Below are positions 34,066 to 41,235 of a stretch of 64,000 nucleotides of DNA, piece after piece. The stretch comes from Mycobacterium sp. GA-2829 (GTDB lineage: Bacteria; Actinomycetota; Actinomycetes; Mycobacteriales; Mycobacteriaceae), in NCBI RefSeq assembly GCF_001499965.1, contig NZ_LQIT01000034.1, positions 62,001 through 126,000 on the forward strand, given 5' to 3'. Both the position numbers and the translations under genes were made by a program. Below the pieces are notes generated by a model. It saw only the letters and a program-made list of their open reading frames with translations. It did not search any database and was not told where the DNA came from. Positions within the stretch are counted from its first letter, which is position 1; every line of letters begins with the position of its first letter.

Positions 34066-36450
34066 TCACCGGTTCTGCCAGTGCGGCTTTCGTTTCATCG
34101 CGAATGCCGTCATGCCCTCGATCGCATCCGCACTGGTCATCAGTTCGTCGACGACATCCGTGGGAGCTGTGACGGCGTCCACAGTGTCGGCAACGCCTTG
34201 CGTCTCCAGCATCAGCTGCAGGGACAGCCGCACCGAAGTGGGCGATCCGGCGAGGATCTCTTCGGCAAGTTCTCGAGCCACTTGCAGCGCCTGGCCGGCC
34301 GGCGCAATTCTGTTGACCACGCCGAGCTCCCGCGCTTGTTCCGCGCCGATACGGCGACCTGTCAGGATGAGCTCGTTGGCGACGTTCTGCGGAATGGCCC
34401 GAGGCAGTCTGACTAGGCCGCCCGCTCCCGCGATCAGCCCGACCCGCACCTCGCTCAGCGCGAAAGTGGCCGACTGGTCGGCCACGACCAGGTGGCAGGC
34501 CAGGGCGATCTCGAAGCCGCCTCCCATAGCGAACCCGTTGACCGCGGCGATCACCGGCTTGGTCAATCGCCGGCTGGTGAGGCCGGCGAAACCGTTGAGC
34601 GGCACGTACATCGGCTTGCCGCTCGCGCTGTAGACGAGGTCGTTGCCGGCACAGAAGGCCTTGTCTCCGGACCCCGTGATGATCGCCACCCACAGATCCT
34701 TGTCGGCCAGGTAGGCGTCGAAGACATCGTCGAGTTCTTCGTGAGCCGGCGGATGCAGGCAGTTGCGCACCTCGGGGCGGTCGATGGTGATCTCCAACAG
34801 GTGTCCCGCCCGGCGTACCTGGACGAACTCGTAGTCGTCGCGCAGCGTGGGCGTGCGCGGCGGCAAAAGTTCTGCGGCTTTGGCCTCGCTGATCGTGACC
34901 CGGTTGCCCCGACCGGTGGGAGTCACGAAGATCGGCCGCCCGACCGGGTCGTCGGCCTCCTGAAGCAGCGTCATCAGTTCGGTGTCGCCCGCATGGACCA
35001 TCGCGATAAATCTCTTGTCGTCGGCGATGAGACGACCGATCACGATGCCGGTCTGGCCACGGCGACTGTGCTCGATGGTGAATGTCTCGATCGTGGCCCA
35101 CCCGCGCGGGCGGGGCTCATGGCGCGGTGCATCCGCAGCATCGATGTCACGCTGAAGGCGATCGCTGGCATCGGGACGGAGCTCCGTCGGGGTCGTGCTG
35201 TACACGCCCACCGAGGTCTTGGACAGGACACCGCCGTTCGCGGAGACGAGCGCATAGCTGCCGGGTTTGTCACGCAGCCGTGCCACGGCCTCTGCGACCG
35301 CGTGCATCGAGTAGTTGTTGCCTGGTCCCCCGAAGAACGGCAGACCGCCCGTGAGCGTGAAACCACGCGGGTCGTCGGGCGAGAGTCCCAGAGCCTCGGT
35401 GATGTTGGTGACTGCGATCGGAAAGCACGAATACAAGTCGATGAAGTCAACGTCATTCATCCCGATACCCGCGACCTCCAGGGCGTGGCGAACCGCCATC
35501 GGGGCAGCGGGTGCGGTCTCGAGACGGGCGCGTTCGAGAAGGTCCCTCTCCCGCAGGTCGGCCTGGCCGTGCAGGAACACCCACTTGCCCTCATCGATAC
35601 CCAGTCGGCGCGCCGCGCCCACCGAGGTCAGCAGCACAGCGGCTGCCTGGTTGACGAGGTCACGAGCGACTACGAAACGGGTGTAAGGCTCGGCGATTTG
35701 TCGATTCCGCTCGGTCACGGTGACGAGCTCGGCCGCGGTGCGCACTTCGGGTGCGGTCGAGTAGGGGTTCGCAGAGGCCACCTTGGTGAACGGGGCGAAC
35801 AGCTCACCCATCGCGGCCTTGTACGCTTCGCGACTTTCGCCTTTCGCCGACCGCCGTGCGTTCTCCAAGAGGGCGTACTGCACGGGCGCGTTCACCAGTC
35901 CGTGGTTGGCCTGCTCCATCGTGACGAGACCGCGGAGGCCGAACCCGCGGTCCTCGAAGACGCCGTCCGGATCGTCGGGGTCATCGGAGAAGTCCGGTTT
36001 GTTCTCCGACTTCGCGAGATGTCGGATAGTGGAGATGGCCTCGGCACCCGTCAGCAGCACGATCTCGGCGTTGTGGTCTACGATCTCGCGGCTGAATTCG
36101 GTCACGAGATGCTGTGGTGACTGTCCTCCGGCGATTTCGAGTACGGCGCGCTTCGGCGTCACACCGAGGCGCTGCGCGACCGATAGCGTGAACTTCGTCG
36201 ACTTGCCCAGGGGGGCGGGCGCGCCGGGAGTCGAGTCCTCGAACTGGCGCGTCGCAGCAATCGTGTCGATCGCACCGATCAGGCTGTCGAAGTCTGCTCC
36301 GGTGTCGATTAGCGCGGCGCGCGATGCGGCCACCGCCAAGTCGATCGGTGAAAGCCCACGGTAATCGTGGTCGTCCACCCTCTCGGCGAATTGCCCGACT
36401 CCGACGATGACGGGCGTGCGCGGGTCGACTTCGGTGGTGGTCACGGTCAT
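34066..36450 (-). CDS. Fusion: thiolase-like acetyl-CoA acetyltransferase + enoyl-CoA hydratase
   Basis: A 794-residue protein. Residues about 10-425 are a thiolase of the SCP2/actinobacterial type (VIVGVGQFAERVDDHDYRGL; IDLYSCFPIAVTNITEALG near 338; the His of GGPGNNYSMHAVAEAVARL near 378). An OB-like segment typical of that group follows at about 440-520. Residues about 535-794 are a complete crotonase-fold hydratase, with AIITGSGDKAFCAGNDLVY near 587 and VNGFAMGGGFEIALACHLVV near 635 (oxyanion hole). The usual FadA/FadB partnership has hydratase and thiolase on separate chains. ATG 36450 is preferred; TTG 36459 is in frame but lacks a ribosome site. First gene of a minus-strand operon. Confidence 0.88.
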   Translation of the reverse strand: MTVTTTEVDPRTPVIVGVGQFAERVDDHDYRGLSPIDLAVAASRAALIDTGADFDSLIGAIDTIAATRQFEDSTPGAPAPLGKSTKFTLSVAQRLGVTPKRAVLEIAGGQSPQHLVTEFSREIVDHNAEIVLLTGAEAISTIRHLAKSENKPDFSDDPDDPDGVFEDRGFGLRGLVTMEQANHGLVNAPVQYALLENARRSAKGESREAYKAAMGELFAPFTKVASANPYSTAPEVRTAAELVTVTERNRQIAEPYTRFVVARDLVNQAAAVLLTSVGAARRLGIDEGKWVFLHGQADLRERDLLERARLETAPAAPMAVRHALEVAGIGMNDVDFIDLYSCFPIAVTNITEALGLSPDDPRGFTLTGGLPFFGGPGNNYSMHAVAEAVARLRDKPGSYALVSANGGVLSKTSVGVYSTTPTELRPDASDRLQRDIDAADAPRHEPRPRGWATIETFTIEHSRRGQTGIVIGRLIADDKRFIAMVHAGDTELMTLLQEADDPVGRPIFVTPTGRGNRVTISEAKAAELLPPRTPTLRDDYEFVQVRRAGHLLEITIDRPEVRNCLHPPAHEELDDVFDAYLADKDLWVAIITGSGDKAFCAGNDLVYSASGKPMYVPLNGFAGLTSRRLTKPVIAAVNGFAMGGGFEIALACHLVVADQSATFALSEVRVGLIAGAGGLVRLPRAIPQNVANELILTGRRIGAEQARELGVVNRIAPAGQALQVARELAEEILAGSPTSVRLSLQLMLETQGVADTVDAVTAPTDVVDELMTSADAIEGMTAFAMKRKPHWQNR

Positions 36451-36459
36451 GCTCCCCAA

Positions 36460-36676
36460 TCATTTGTGCCGCAGATGGACGGAGCCGACTCCAGCACCCG
36501 GTGGCCACATGGCGGTGACGTTCCAGGCGCCGAAGCGACCAGGCCCTAATACCGACGAATCTCGTCCGATAACCCCATCGTAGGAGGCAGTCGTCGCGCG
36601 TCGCAAGCCTGCGCTCGTCGCGCGAGGGCCGCGAACGTGCAAGCAGTTCAGGAGGTGTCCAGTTCGATGGTCGCGA
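36460..36676. other. Intergenic stretch upstream of the thiolase/hydratase fusion
   Basis: 217 bases between the fusion gene and the small gene ending at 36677. It presumably contains the fusion-gene promoter. I see no clear copy of TAACCAGGTTA, no terminator hairpin and no RNA gene here. Confidence 0.4.
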
Positions 36677-36988
36677 CTACTCGCCGACCGTGGGCGACTT
36701 CGACCCGCCGCCCCTCGGATACCCGGTCGAGAATCTTCCCGCGCGCGAGCGCAATTCGGCTACGTTCACGCGCAAGGTTCCGCTCGGCAGCGGTTCCAGA
36801 TGACCTTCGCCGTCACTTGCCGACCGGATCACTGCGCACGGCCGCCCACGGCGATGAACATGCACGCGTTCACCCGGTCGAAGCGTCAGCACCATGGTGA
36901 CCACGTCGCTGCGCAACTGACCGACCCCGATCACTCGTCCACCGCCATCCGCCAACGGTGGTCGCGTATCAGTTGAAATTAGAGCCAT
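36677..36988 (-). CDS. Small hypothetical protein
   Basis: A 103-residue open frame starting at ATG 36988 after a strong GGGGGAAC ribosome site. It lacks a signal peptide. A stretch TMVLTLRPGERVHVHRRGRP near 32 resembles a beta-strand-rich, basic fold with two His (V-H-V-H-R-R), but no family is recognised. It follows the small secreted protein gene by 31 bases on the same strand. It is supported by start context and operon position only. Confidence 0.45.
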   Translation of the reverse strand: MALISTDTRPPLADGGGRVIGVGQLRSDVVTMVLTLRPGERVHVHRRGRPCAVIRSASDGEGHLEPLPSGTLRVNVAELRSRAGRFSTGYPRGGGSKSPTVGE

Positions 36989-37019
36989 GATGTTCCCCCG
37001 TCGTGCGCGGCGGCCGCAC

Positions 37020-37325
37020 TCAAATGCAGCCCGTCGCGCACGGATCGGGAGGAATCCGCTCCTCCACGGCACCCTCGGGAGCCTCAGGAGTTCTCGGCAG
37101 TTGTTGACCATTGACGACCGCCGAGTCCTGAGTGAGGTCTACGTCGTGGTCGAGGCTCGGGGCAATGGGGGCAAATCGGCACAGAAGCGTGACAGCGAGG
37201 CCGCAGGGGTCCTCGACCGGCTCAGCGACGGCGGGCGTGGCCAGCACGACGCTCGCGCACATTCCACCGGCGGCAACCGCCGCCGCGGTCATGAATCGCA
37301 TGCTCATCCCTATCTTTCGTCGCAT
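37020..37325 (-). CDS. Small secreted hypothetical protein
   Basis: A protein of about 101 residues. It has a basic N-terminus (MRRKIGMSMRF), a hydrophobic core TAAAVAAGGMCASVVLATP and a probable signal-peptidase site after AVA. The mature part, starting EPVEDPCGLAVTLLCRF, is short and rich in Pro and acidic residues, with four Cys (two near the N-terminus, two in the C-terminal PDPCATGCI), suggesting disulphides. The start could also be ATG 37307. No function is recognised. It lies in a minus-strand group with the proteins at 36677 and 37351. Confidence 0.6.
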   Translation of the reverse strand: MRRKIGMSMRFMTAAAVAAGGMCASVVLATPAVAEPVEDPCGLAVTLLCRFAPIAPSLDHDVDLTQDSAVVNGQQLPRTPEAPEGAVEERIPPDPCATGCI

Positions 37326-37350
37326 CGGCTCAGCCGCCGACATGCTGTTG

Positions 37351-37653
37351 TCAATCGCTTGCCGGCAACGGCGCAGCCTGCTTGAGCACCAACGGCGTCT
37401 GCCCCACCGCGAGCGTGCCCACGCCCGCACGAGTGACCAAGACCTCTGCGCCGTCGGGTGTCGTGTACCTCTTGCCCATCAGATTGCCGTCCGACCAGGC
37501 CGGGTCGATCGTCGCGGCGCCCGTCGACTCAGCGCCCAGAGGGATCATCGGGACACCGCCGGCCCGCAGATCGGCCAGCGCGTCGGTTGCCCGGACGACG
37601 ATCACCTGCGTGTCACAAACCTGGCTTTGGAGCCGTTCGCCAGTCTTCACCAC
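37351..37653 (-). CDS. Small hypothetical protein (~100 residues), operator-linked
   Basis: Start GTG 37653 follows AGGAG with six bases between, giving a 100-residue soluble protein starting VVKTGERLQSQVCDTQVIVV and ending TLAVGQTPLVLKQAAPLP. It has a single Cys, a GGVPMIPLGAES segment near 30 and a DGAEVLVTRAGVGTLAV segment near 75. I believe similar ~100-residue proteins sit beside ACAD and CoA-ligase genes in other actinomycetes, but I know no function. It diverges from the AraC-family gene across an operator at 37759, so it is probably part of the same regulon. Confidence 0.65.
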   Translation of the reverse strand: MVKTGERLQSQVCDTQVIVVRATDALADLRAGGVPMIPLGAESTGAATIDPAWSDGNLMGKRYTTPDGAEVLVTRAGVGTLAVGQTPLVLKQAAPLPASD

Positions 37654-37758
37654 AATGTTCTCCTCTTCTTTGGGCCGTGGGCGCCGCGCCCCGTGGTGTG
37701 AGCGTCCTCGACGAGTGCCGGCAATGGTCGCTTCCGTAACGGTCGACACGCAATGCGA

Positions 37759-37773
37759 TGACCAGGTTATACT
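37759..37773. promoter_or_regulatory. TGACCAGGTTA operator fused to -10 TATACT
   Basis: The operator at 37759-37769 matches the consensus at 10 of 11 positions, and TATACT at 37768-37773 overlaps it. The predicted transcription start falls on GTG 37780, so the AraC-family mRNA would be leaderless. The sequence AGGTTATACTATT is shared base for base with the promoter at 22959. Confidence 0.7.
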
Positions 37774-37779
37774 ATTTGT

Positions 37780-39147
37780 GTGAGCCAGGACACTCCGCCG
37801 CCGGTAAACCCAGTGGGCGCCATCCCGCCGCTGCTCGACCGTGGCACGTTCGCCACGGTCCGCACGACGTCCGCCGCCACGGGAGGTCGGTCCCGGGGGG
37901 CGCAATCCCGGCTGACGGTCGTATCGAAGGCTCGGTCGCACGACGTGACGGTCCGCACCGACCGTGTCGCGGCCGGCGGTCCCGGTAGGCCCGTGACATC
38001 GCTTCGGCTGGCGCACTCCGCCGGGCGCTCATCGCGAACGGGTGCAGCGGGGCTGAACGCGGTCAGCAGGACCGAGTGCGAGCGAGGCGAGGCGCGGACT
38101 CCACCGTCCAATGACGTCCAGTACCTCCTGTCTCAACACCGCGTCATCGACTTTCTGGCGTTGGCTCGCCGGCAGAAATGGGATTTGAAACCGGTGCTGC
38201 AGGCGACGGGAATGGTCTCCGCCGGCCAACACGCTCATTGTCTCGGCATCACCAAGTCGGGCCTCACCAGGCTGCTCCGGGAACTCTGGCGGTCGACCGG
38301 CGACGACCTTCTCGGATTGGGCACGCACCCGGTACCCCGCGGCACGTTCCGGATGCTTGGATACGCCCTGTCGAGCAGCCCCGATCTGCGCTCGGCCTTG
38401 GCACGGTACGCCCAGTTTCGCTCGGCGGTGCCCGGGGTCCCCGCCATCACCTGCGTGGACGACGGCGAAACCGTCACGCTCGCAATCGAGTCGCACGGCA
38501 GCGGGCGCGCCGATCACGCCTACACCGAGGCGATGGTCGCCGTGGGACACCGCATCGTCAACTGGGCGATCGGCCATCCGCTCCCCCTGATTGAGGTGCA
38601 GCTTCCGCGGGTCCAACCGTCCGATGCCGCCCAATCGGAGGAGTACGAATCTCTGTTCGGTGCACCGGTGCGGTTCTCGACATCCCAGGCGGCACTGCTC
38701 TTTGCCAGCCGGTCGCTTGGGGAGCCCCTTGGCCGGACCTGTGAAGAGGTCGAAACCTTCCTGGACAATGCGCCCTTGGGGCTGATGACCGAATGCACCG
38801 CACAGCCAAGCCATGCCGAGCGGGTGCGCACCTTACTGAAGGCATGGGTGGGTTGTCGGGGGGCGAGCGCCGACGACATCGCGGCCCAGGTCGGCATGAG
38901 CCGGCAGACGCTCCACCGGAGACTGCGCCTGGAGAACACCTCGTTGGTAGACATCAAGAACGAGGTGCTCCGTGACGAGGCGCTGCAGAGCCTCAGCAGA
39001 GGCGAGGAGACCATCGCCGCGCTGTCGCAACGCCTTGGCTTCTCCGAGCCCGCAGCCTTCACTCGAGCCTTCCGACGGTGGACGGGCGTACCGCCGTCGG
39101 TGTACCGCACCCGAGGCGTCATGCTCGGCACTGCAACCACGCAATGA
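37780..39147 (+). CDS. AraC-family transcriptional regulator with long N-terminal extension
   Basis: A 455-residue frame. Residues about 120-330 correspond to the arabinose-binding-like sensor domain of OruR/ArgR-type AraC regulators. The last ~100 residues hold two helix-turn-helix motifs (SADDIAAQVGMSRQTLHRRL near 365, IAALSQRLGFSEPAAFTRAF near 415). Family members are about 340 residues, so the first ~115, rich in Arg/Ser/Thr/Gly, are unusual and may be disordered. They rest on GTG 37780, which coincides with the predicted transcription start; a downstream start cannot be excluded. It is a second candidate, after the GntR protein, for a role in the TAACCAGGTTA regulon. Confidence 0.85.
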   Translation: MSQDTPPPVNPVGAIPPLLDRGTFATVRTTSAATGGRSRGAQSRLTVVSKARSHDVTVRTDRVAAGGPGRPVTSLRLAHSAGRSSRTGAAGLNAVSRTECERGEARTPPSNDVQYLLSQHRVIDFLALARRQKWDLKPVLQATGMVSAGQHAHCLGITKSGLTRLLRELWRSTGDDLLGLGTHPVPRGTFRMLGYALSSSPDLRSALARYAQFRSAVPGVPAITCVDDGETVTLAIESHGSGRADHAYTEAMVAVGHRIVNWAIGHPLPLIEVQLPRVQPSDAAQSEEYESLFGAPVRFSTSQAALLFASRSLGEPLGRTCEEVETFLDNAPLGLMTECTAQPSHAERVRTLLKAWVGCRGASADDIAAQVGMSRQTLHRRLRLENTSLVDIKNEVLRDEALQSLSRGEETIAALSQRLGFSEPAAFTRAFRRWTGVPPSVYRTRGVMLGTATTQ

Positions 39148-39186
39148 GGCACGTAATACACCCGTCACGACCTTGTGACATTGGTA

Positions 39187-39197
39187 TAACGTGGTTA
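39187..39197. promoter_or_regulatory. Weak TAACCAGGTTA-like site upstream of the mycolyltransferase homologue
   Basis: TAACGTGGTTA keeps both outer half-sites but differs at two central positions (9 of 11). It lies 90 bases upstream of ATG 39287. It may be chance. Confidence 0.25.
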
Positions 39198-39286
39198 GAG
39201 TAATCGCACTCGACTCGTATCCGCGGCGGGCTGTGCCGTCGTTGGCGGGCCGCAGGTTTCGGCGGATGACCGGATATGGGGTGAGG

Positions 39287-40192
39287 ATGGTTAGCGAGAG
39301 CGCGTACCGCGGATGGTCACTGAGAGCAGCGCGCGTCATCGCGGCTATCGCCTGCGCGATGGCCACCTTCGCCCCGGCAGCGAGGGCCGCCCCGACCGTC
39401 GAGAACCTCTTGGTGCCGTCGGCGGCGATGGGCCGTGATATCCCGGTCTCCTTCATGGCTGGCGGCCCGTACGCGGTCTACCTACTCGACGCCTTCAACG
39501 CCGCGCCGGAGGTGAGCAACTGGGTGACTGCCGGTAACGCCATGACCATCCTGGCAGGCAGCGGATTGTCGGTTGCGGCCCCAGCCGGCGGCGCGTGGAG
39601 CCTCTACACCGACTGGGAGCAGGATCGAAGCCGGCAGTGGGACACCTTCCTCTCTCGTGAGCTGCCCGATTGGCTGGCAGCCAACAAAGGACTGGCGCCA
39701 GGCGGACACAGCGTCGTCGGCGCCTCCCAAGGAGGGACCGCCGCGCTCACGTTGGCCGCATCCCATCCTGATCGCTTCCGCTACGCGGGCTCGATGTCGG
39801 GATTCGTTACACCCTCGGCGACCGCGATGAACGGCGCCATCACCGCTGGGCTCCAGCGCTACGGCGGCGTCGACACCCGCAACATGTGGGGGTTGCCGCA
39901 GCTTGGCCGCTGGAAATGGCACGACCCCCACGTCAACATCAATAATCTCATCCGCAACAACACCCGAGTCTGGCTCTACAGTCCCCGGTCGGTGGTTGCG
40001 AGCGACCCGGCCGCCATGCTCGGTTACGCCGATCAGGCGCAGGGCAGCAACCTGCAGTTCATGGAAAGTTACCGAACCTTCGCTGGCGCGAACGCTTCCT
40101 TCCAATTGCCGACGGACGGCGATCACGGCTGGCCGTCGTGGAGCTCTGCGCTGCAGGCGATGGTGAGCGACTTACAAGCCCATCTCAAGTAG
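39287..40192 (+). CDS. Secreted antigen-85/MPT51-like mycolyltransferase homologue
   Basis: A 301-residue exported protein. A cleavable signal ends near ...ATFAPAARA, after which the mature chain starts APTVENLLVPSAAMGRDIPV, a typical Ag85-family opening. Nucleophile elbow GASQGGTAALTLAASHPDRF contains the GxSxG Ser near 144. The catalytic His is likely in LPTDGDHGWPSW near 280. Ag85 enzymes transfer mycolates between trehalose esters and arabinogalactan outside the membrane; MPT51 relatives lack activity, and I cannot tell which applies. Its presence indicates a mycolic-acid-containing host. ATG 39287 is chosen because it best precedes the signal sequence; earlier in-frame starts exist at 39191 and 39266. 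Confidence 0.85.
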   Translation: MVSESAYRGWSLRAARVIAAIACAMATFAPAARAAPTVENLLVPSAAMGRDIPVSFMAGGPYAVYLLDAFNAAPEVSNWVTAGNAMTILAGSGLSVAAPAGGAWSLYTDWEQDRSRQWDTFLSRELPDWLAANKGLAPGGHSVVGASQGGTAALTLAASHPDRFRYAGSMSGFVTPSATAMNGAITAGLQRYGGVDTRNMWGLPQLGRWKWHDPHVNINNLIRNNTRVWLYSPRSVVASDPAAMLGYADQAQGSNLQFMESYRTFAGANASFQLPTDGDHGWPSWSSALQAMVSDLQAHLK

Positions 40193-40222
40193 ACCCCCAT
40201 CTCGATCAAGCGGAGTGGACTG

Positions 40223-40693
40223 ATGCCCATGAAAGCGACCCGACAGCATTGCGATTCACGATCGGCTACGTACGCGGGTCGCGCCCACCGTGGATCGGTA
40301 TCCGTGGTGAAATGGGGGGCGGCCGCTGTTGCGGTGGCCGCCACCACCGGGCTGCTTCTGAGCCCGACTGCCTCCGCAGACGAACTATGTGGTTTCACCC
40401 TGACTGCACCTGAGGTCGCGCATATGGCCTATGGCGTCGACCTTGTCACCGCGACGTTGACTCCGGGGAAGTGCCCAGGCAAGACGGCGGTCAACTCGGT
40501 AACGGTGTGCGTCGCGGCCGCCGGACAGCCCGGCCGCTGCAAATCCGAGCCTGGAAACAACGTCGCCAAGATCTTTCTTGAGCACACAGCCCGTGGGGCC
40601 GTCTACACCGCGACAGGAAAAGGCTGCTCTCGCTACGGCGATCCCATTCAGTCCACCTGCGTCACCTACGGGCCGGCGCAAGCGACCCTGTGA
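40223..40693 (+). CDS. Secreted six-cysteine hypothetical protein
   Basis: A 156-residue frame with an internal signal sequence (GAAAVAVAATTGLLLSPTAS near 32-50, cleavage after ASA). The mature part of about 105 residues starts DELCGFTL and contains six Cys in GKC, TVCV, GRCK, GCSR and STC contexts, consistent with three disulphides. The real start may be one of the GTG codons close to residue 26, as the first 25 residues are not signal-like. It lies 30 bases after the mycolyltransferase homologue and may be co-transcribed. No family is recognised. Confidence 0.65.
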   Translation: MPMKATRQHCDSRSATYAGRAHRGSVSVVKWGAAAVAVAATTGLLLSPTASADELCGFTLTAPEVAHMAYGVDLVTATLTPGKCPGKTAVNSVTVCVAAAGQPGRCKSEPGNNVAKIFLEHTARGAVYTATGKGCSRYGDPIQSTCVTYGPAQATL

Positions 40694-41001
40694 CCGCTGA
40701 AGCAACTGCTATCGAGACATCGCAGAGTCCCTGACTGCAACGCCAGCCGGTTGAGGCCGCCGCTCGAGACGTGAGATCGCGAACGGTCTTCGACCATTAC
40801 ACGTGCCCGAACGCAAGTGGCGGGTGGCAGTTTCGACGATGTGGACCTGCTGCACCGGGGTCGGCGGACCGCACGTCGACATGCGCAGCTGTGGCCGGCC
40901 TGGGTACCGCGCTGCCAGACCGGCTTGCTCCTGTGAGCCGACAACGACGCGCCACACGTGAAACTACGGTATCACGAGCGGCTTTAGCCGTGCGTTACGC
41001 G
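40694..41001. other. Gene-poor stretch
   Basis: About 300 bases between the six-Cys protein and the small minus-strand frame at 41002. Short open frames on both strands are Arg-rich and broken by stops, as expected for noncoding GC-rich DNA. I see no RNA gene, hairpin terminator or repeat. Confidence 0.4.
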
Positions 41002-41235
41002 TCAGCGAAGGGCGTATCGCGCTTTGCGGGTCTGTGGACCAACACCGCCTGAATGGTCAGCAGACCTCGGATCAGCCGCCCGCATCGCTTGCCGCATGAC
41101 GGCTCCATAGCTGCCGCCGTTCACGCCGTACGGCATGAAGGCGAGTTGACGATCCCGGTGCCGGCGGTACAGCCGAACGCCGGACTCGAGAGTAAGAAGT
41201 GCCACCGCGAAGCGGCCTAGGTGACCGAGTTTCAA
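41002..41235 (-). CDS. Possible small protein coupled to the Rieske oxygenase gene
   Basis: A 77-residue frame starting with TTG at 41235 that overlaps the TGA of the Rieske gene (TTGA), which suggests translational coupling. The sequence (KLGHLGRFAVALLTLESGVR, then LAFMPYGVNGGSYGAVMRQA) is not Arg-repeat shadow-like and is moderately hydrophobic. There is no recognised domain. It could be a real small partner or the remnant of a longer gene. Confidence 0.35.
   Translation of the reverse strand: MKLGHLGRFAVALLTLESGVRLYRRHRDRQLAFMPYGVNGGSYGAVMRQAMRAADPRSADHSGGVGPQTRKARYALR

Noticed and set aside
34492..36120. 542-codon plus-strand frame opposite the thiolase/hydratase fusion
   Set aside because: No recognisable protein. 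Antisense to a gene with conserved motifs along its whole length.
40666..40944. 92-codon minus-strand frame in the stretch after the six-Cys protein
   Set aside because: Arg/Ser-rich, with no ribosome site and no conserved feature. It also overlaps the end of the secreted protein gene.
41002..41235. Treating the small frame after the Rieske gene as the missing oxygenase reductase
   Set aside because: 77 residues with no flavin, NAD or ferredoxin motif, so it cannot be a reductase. It is kept only as a possible small protein.
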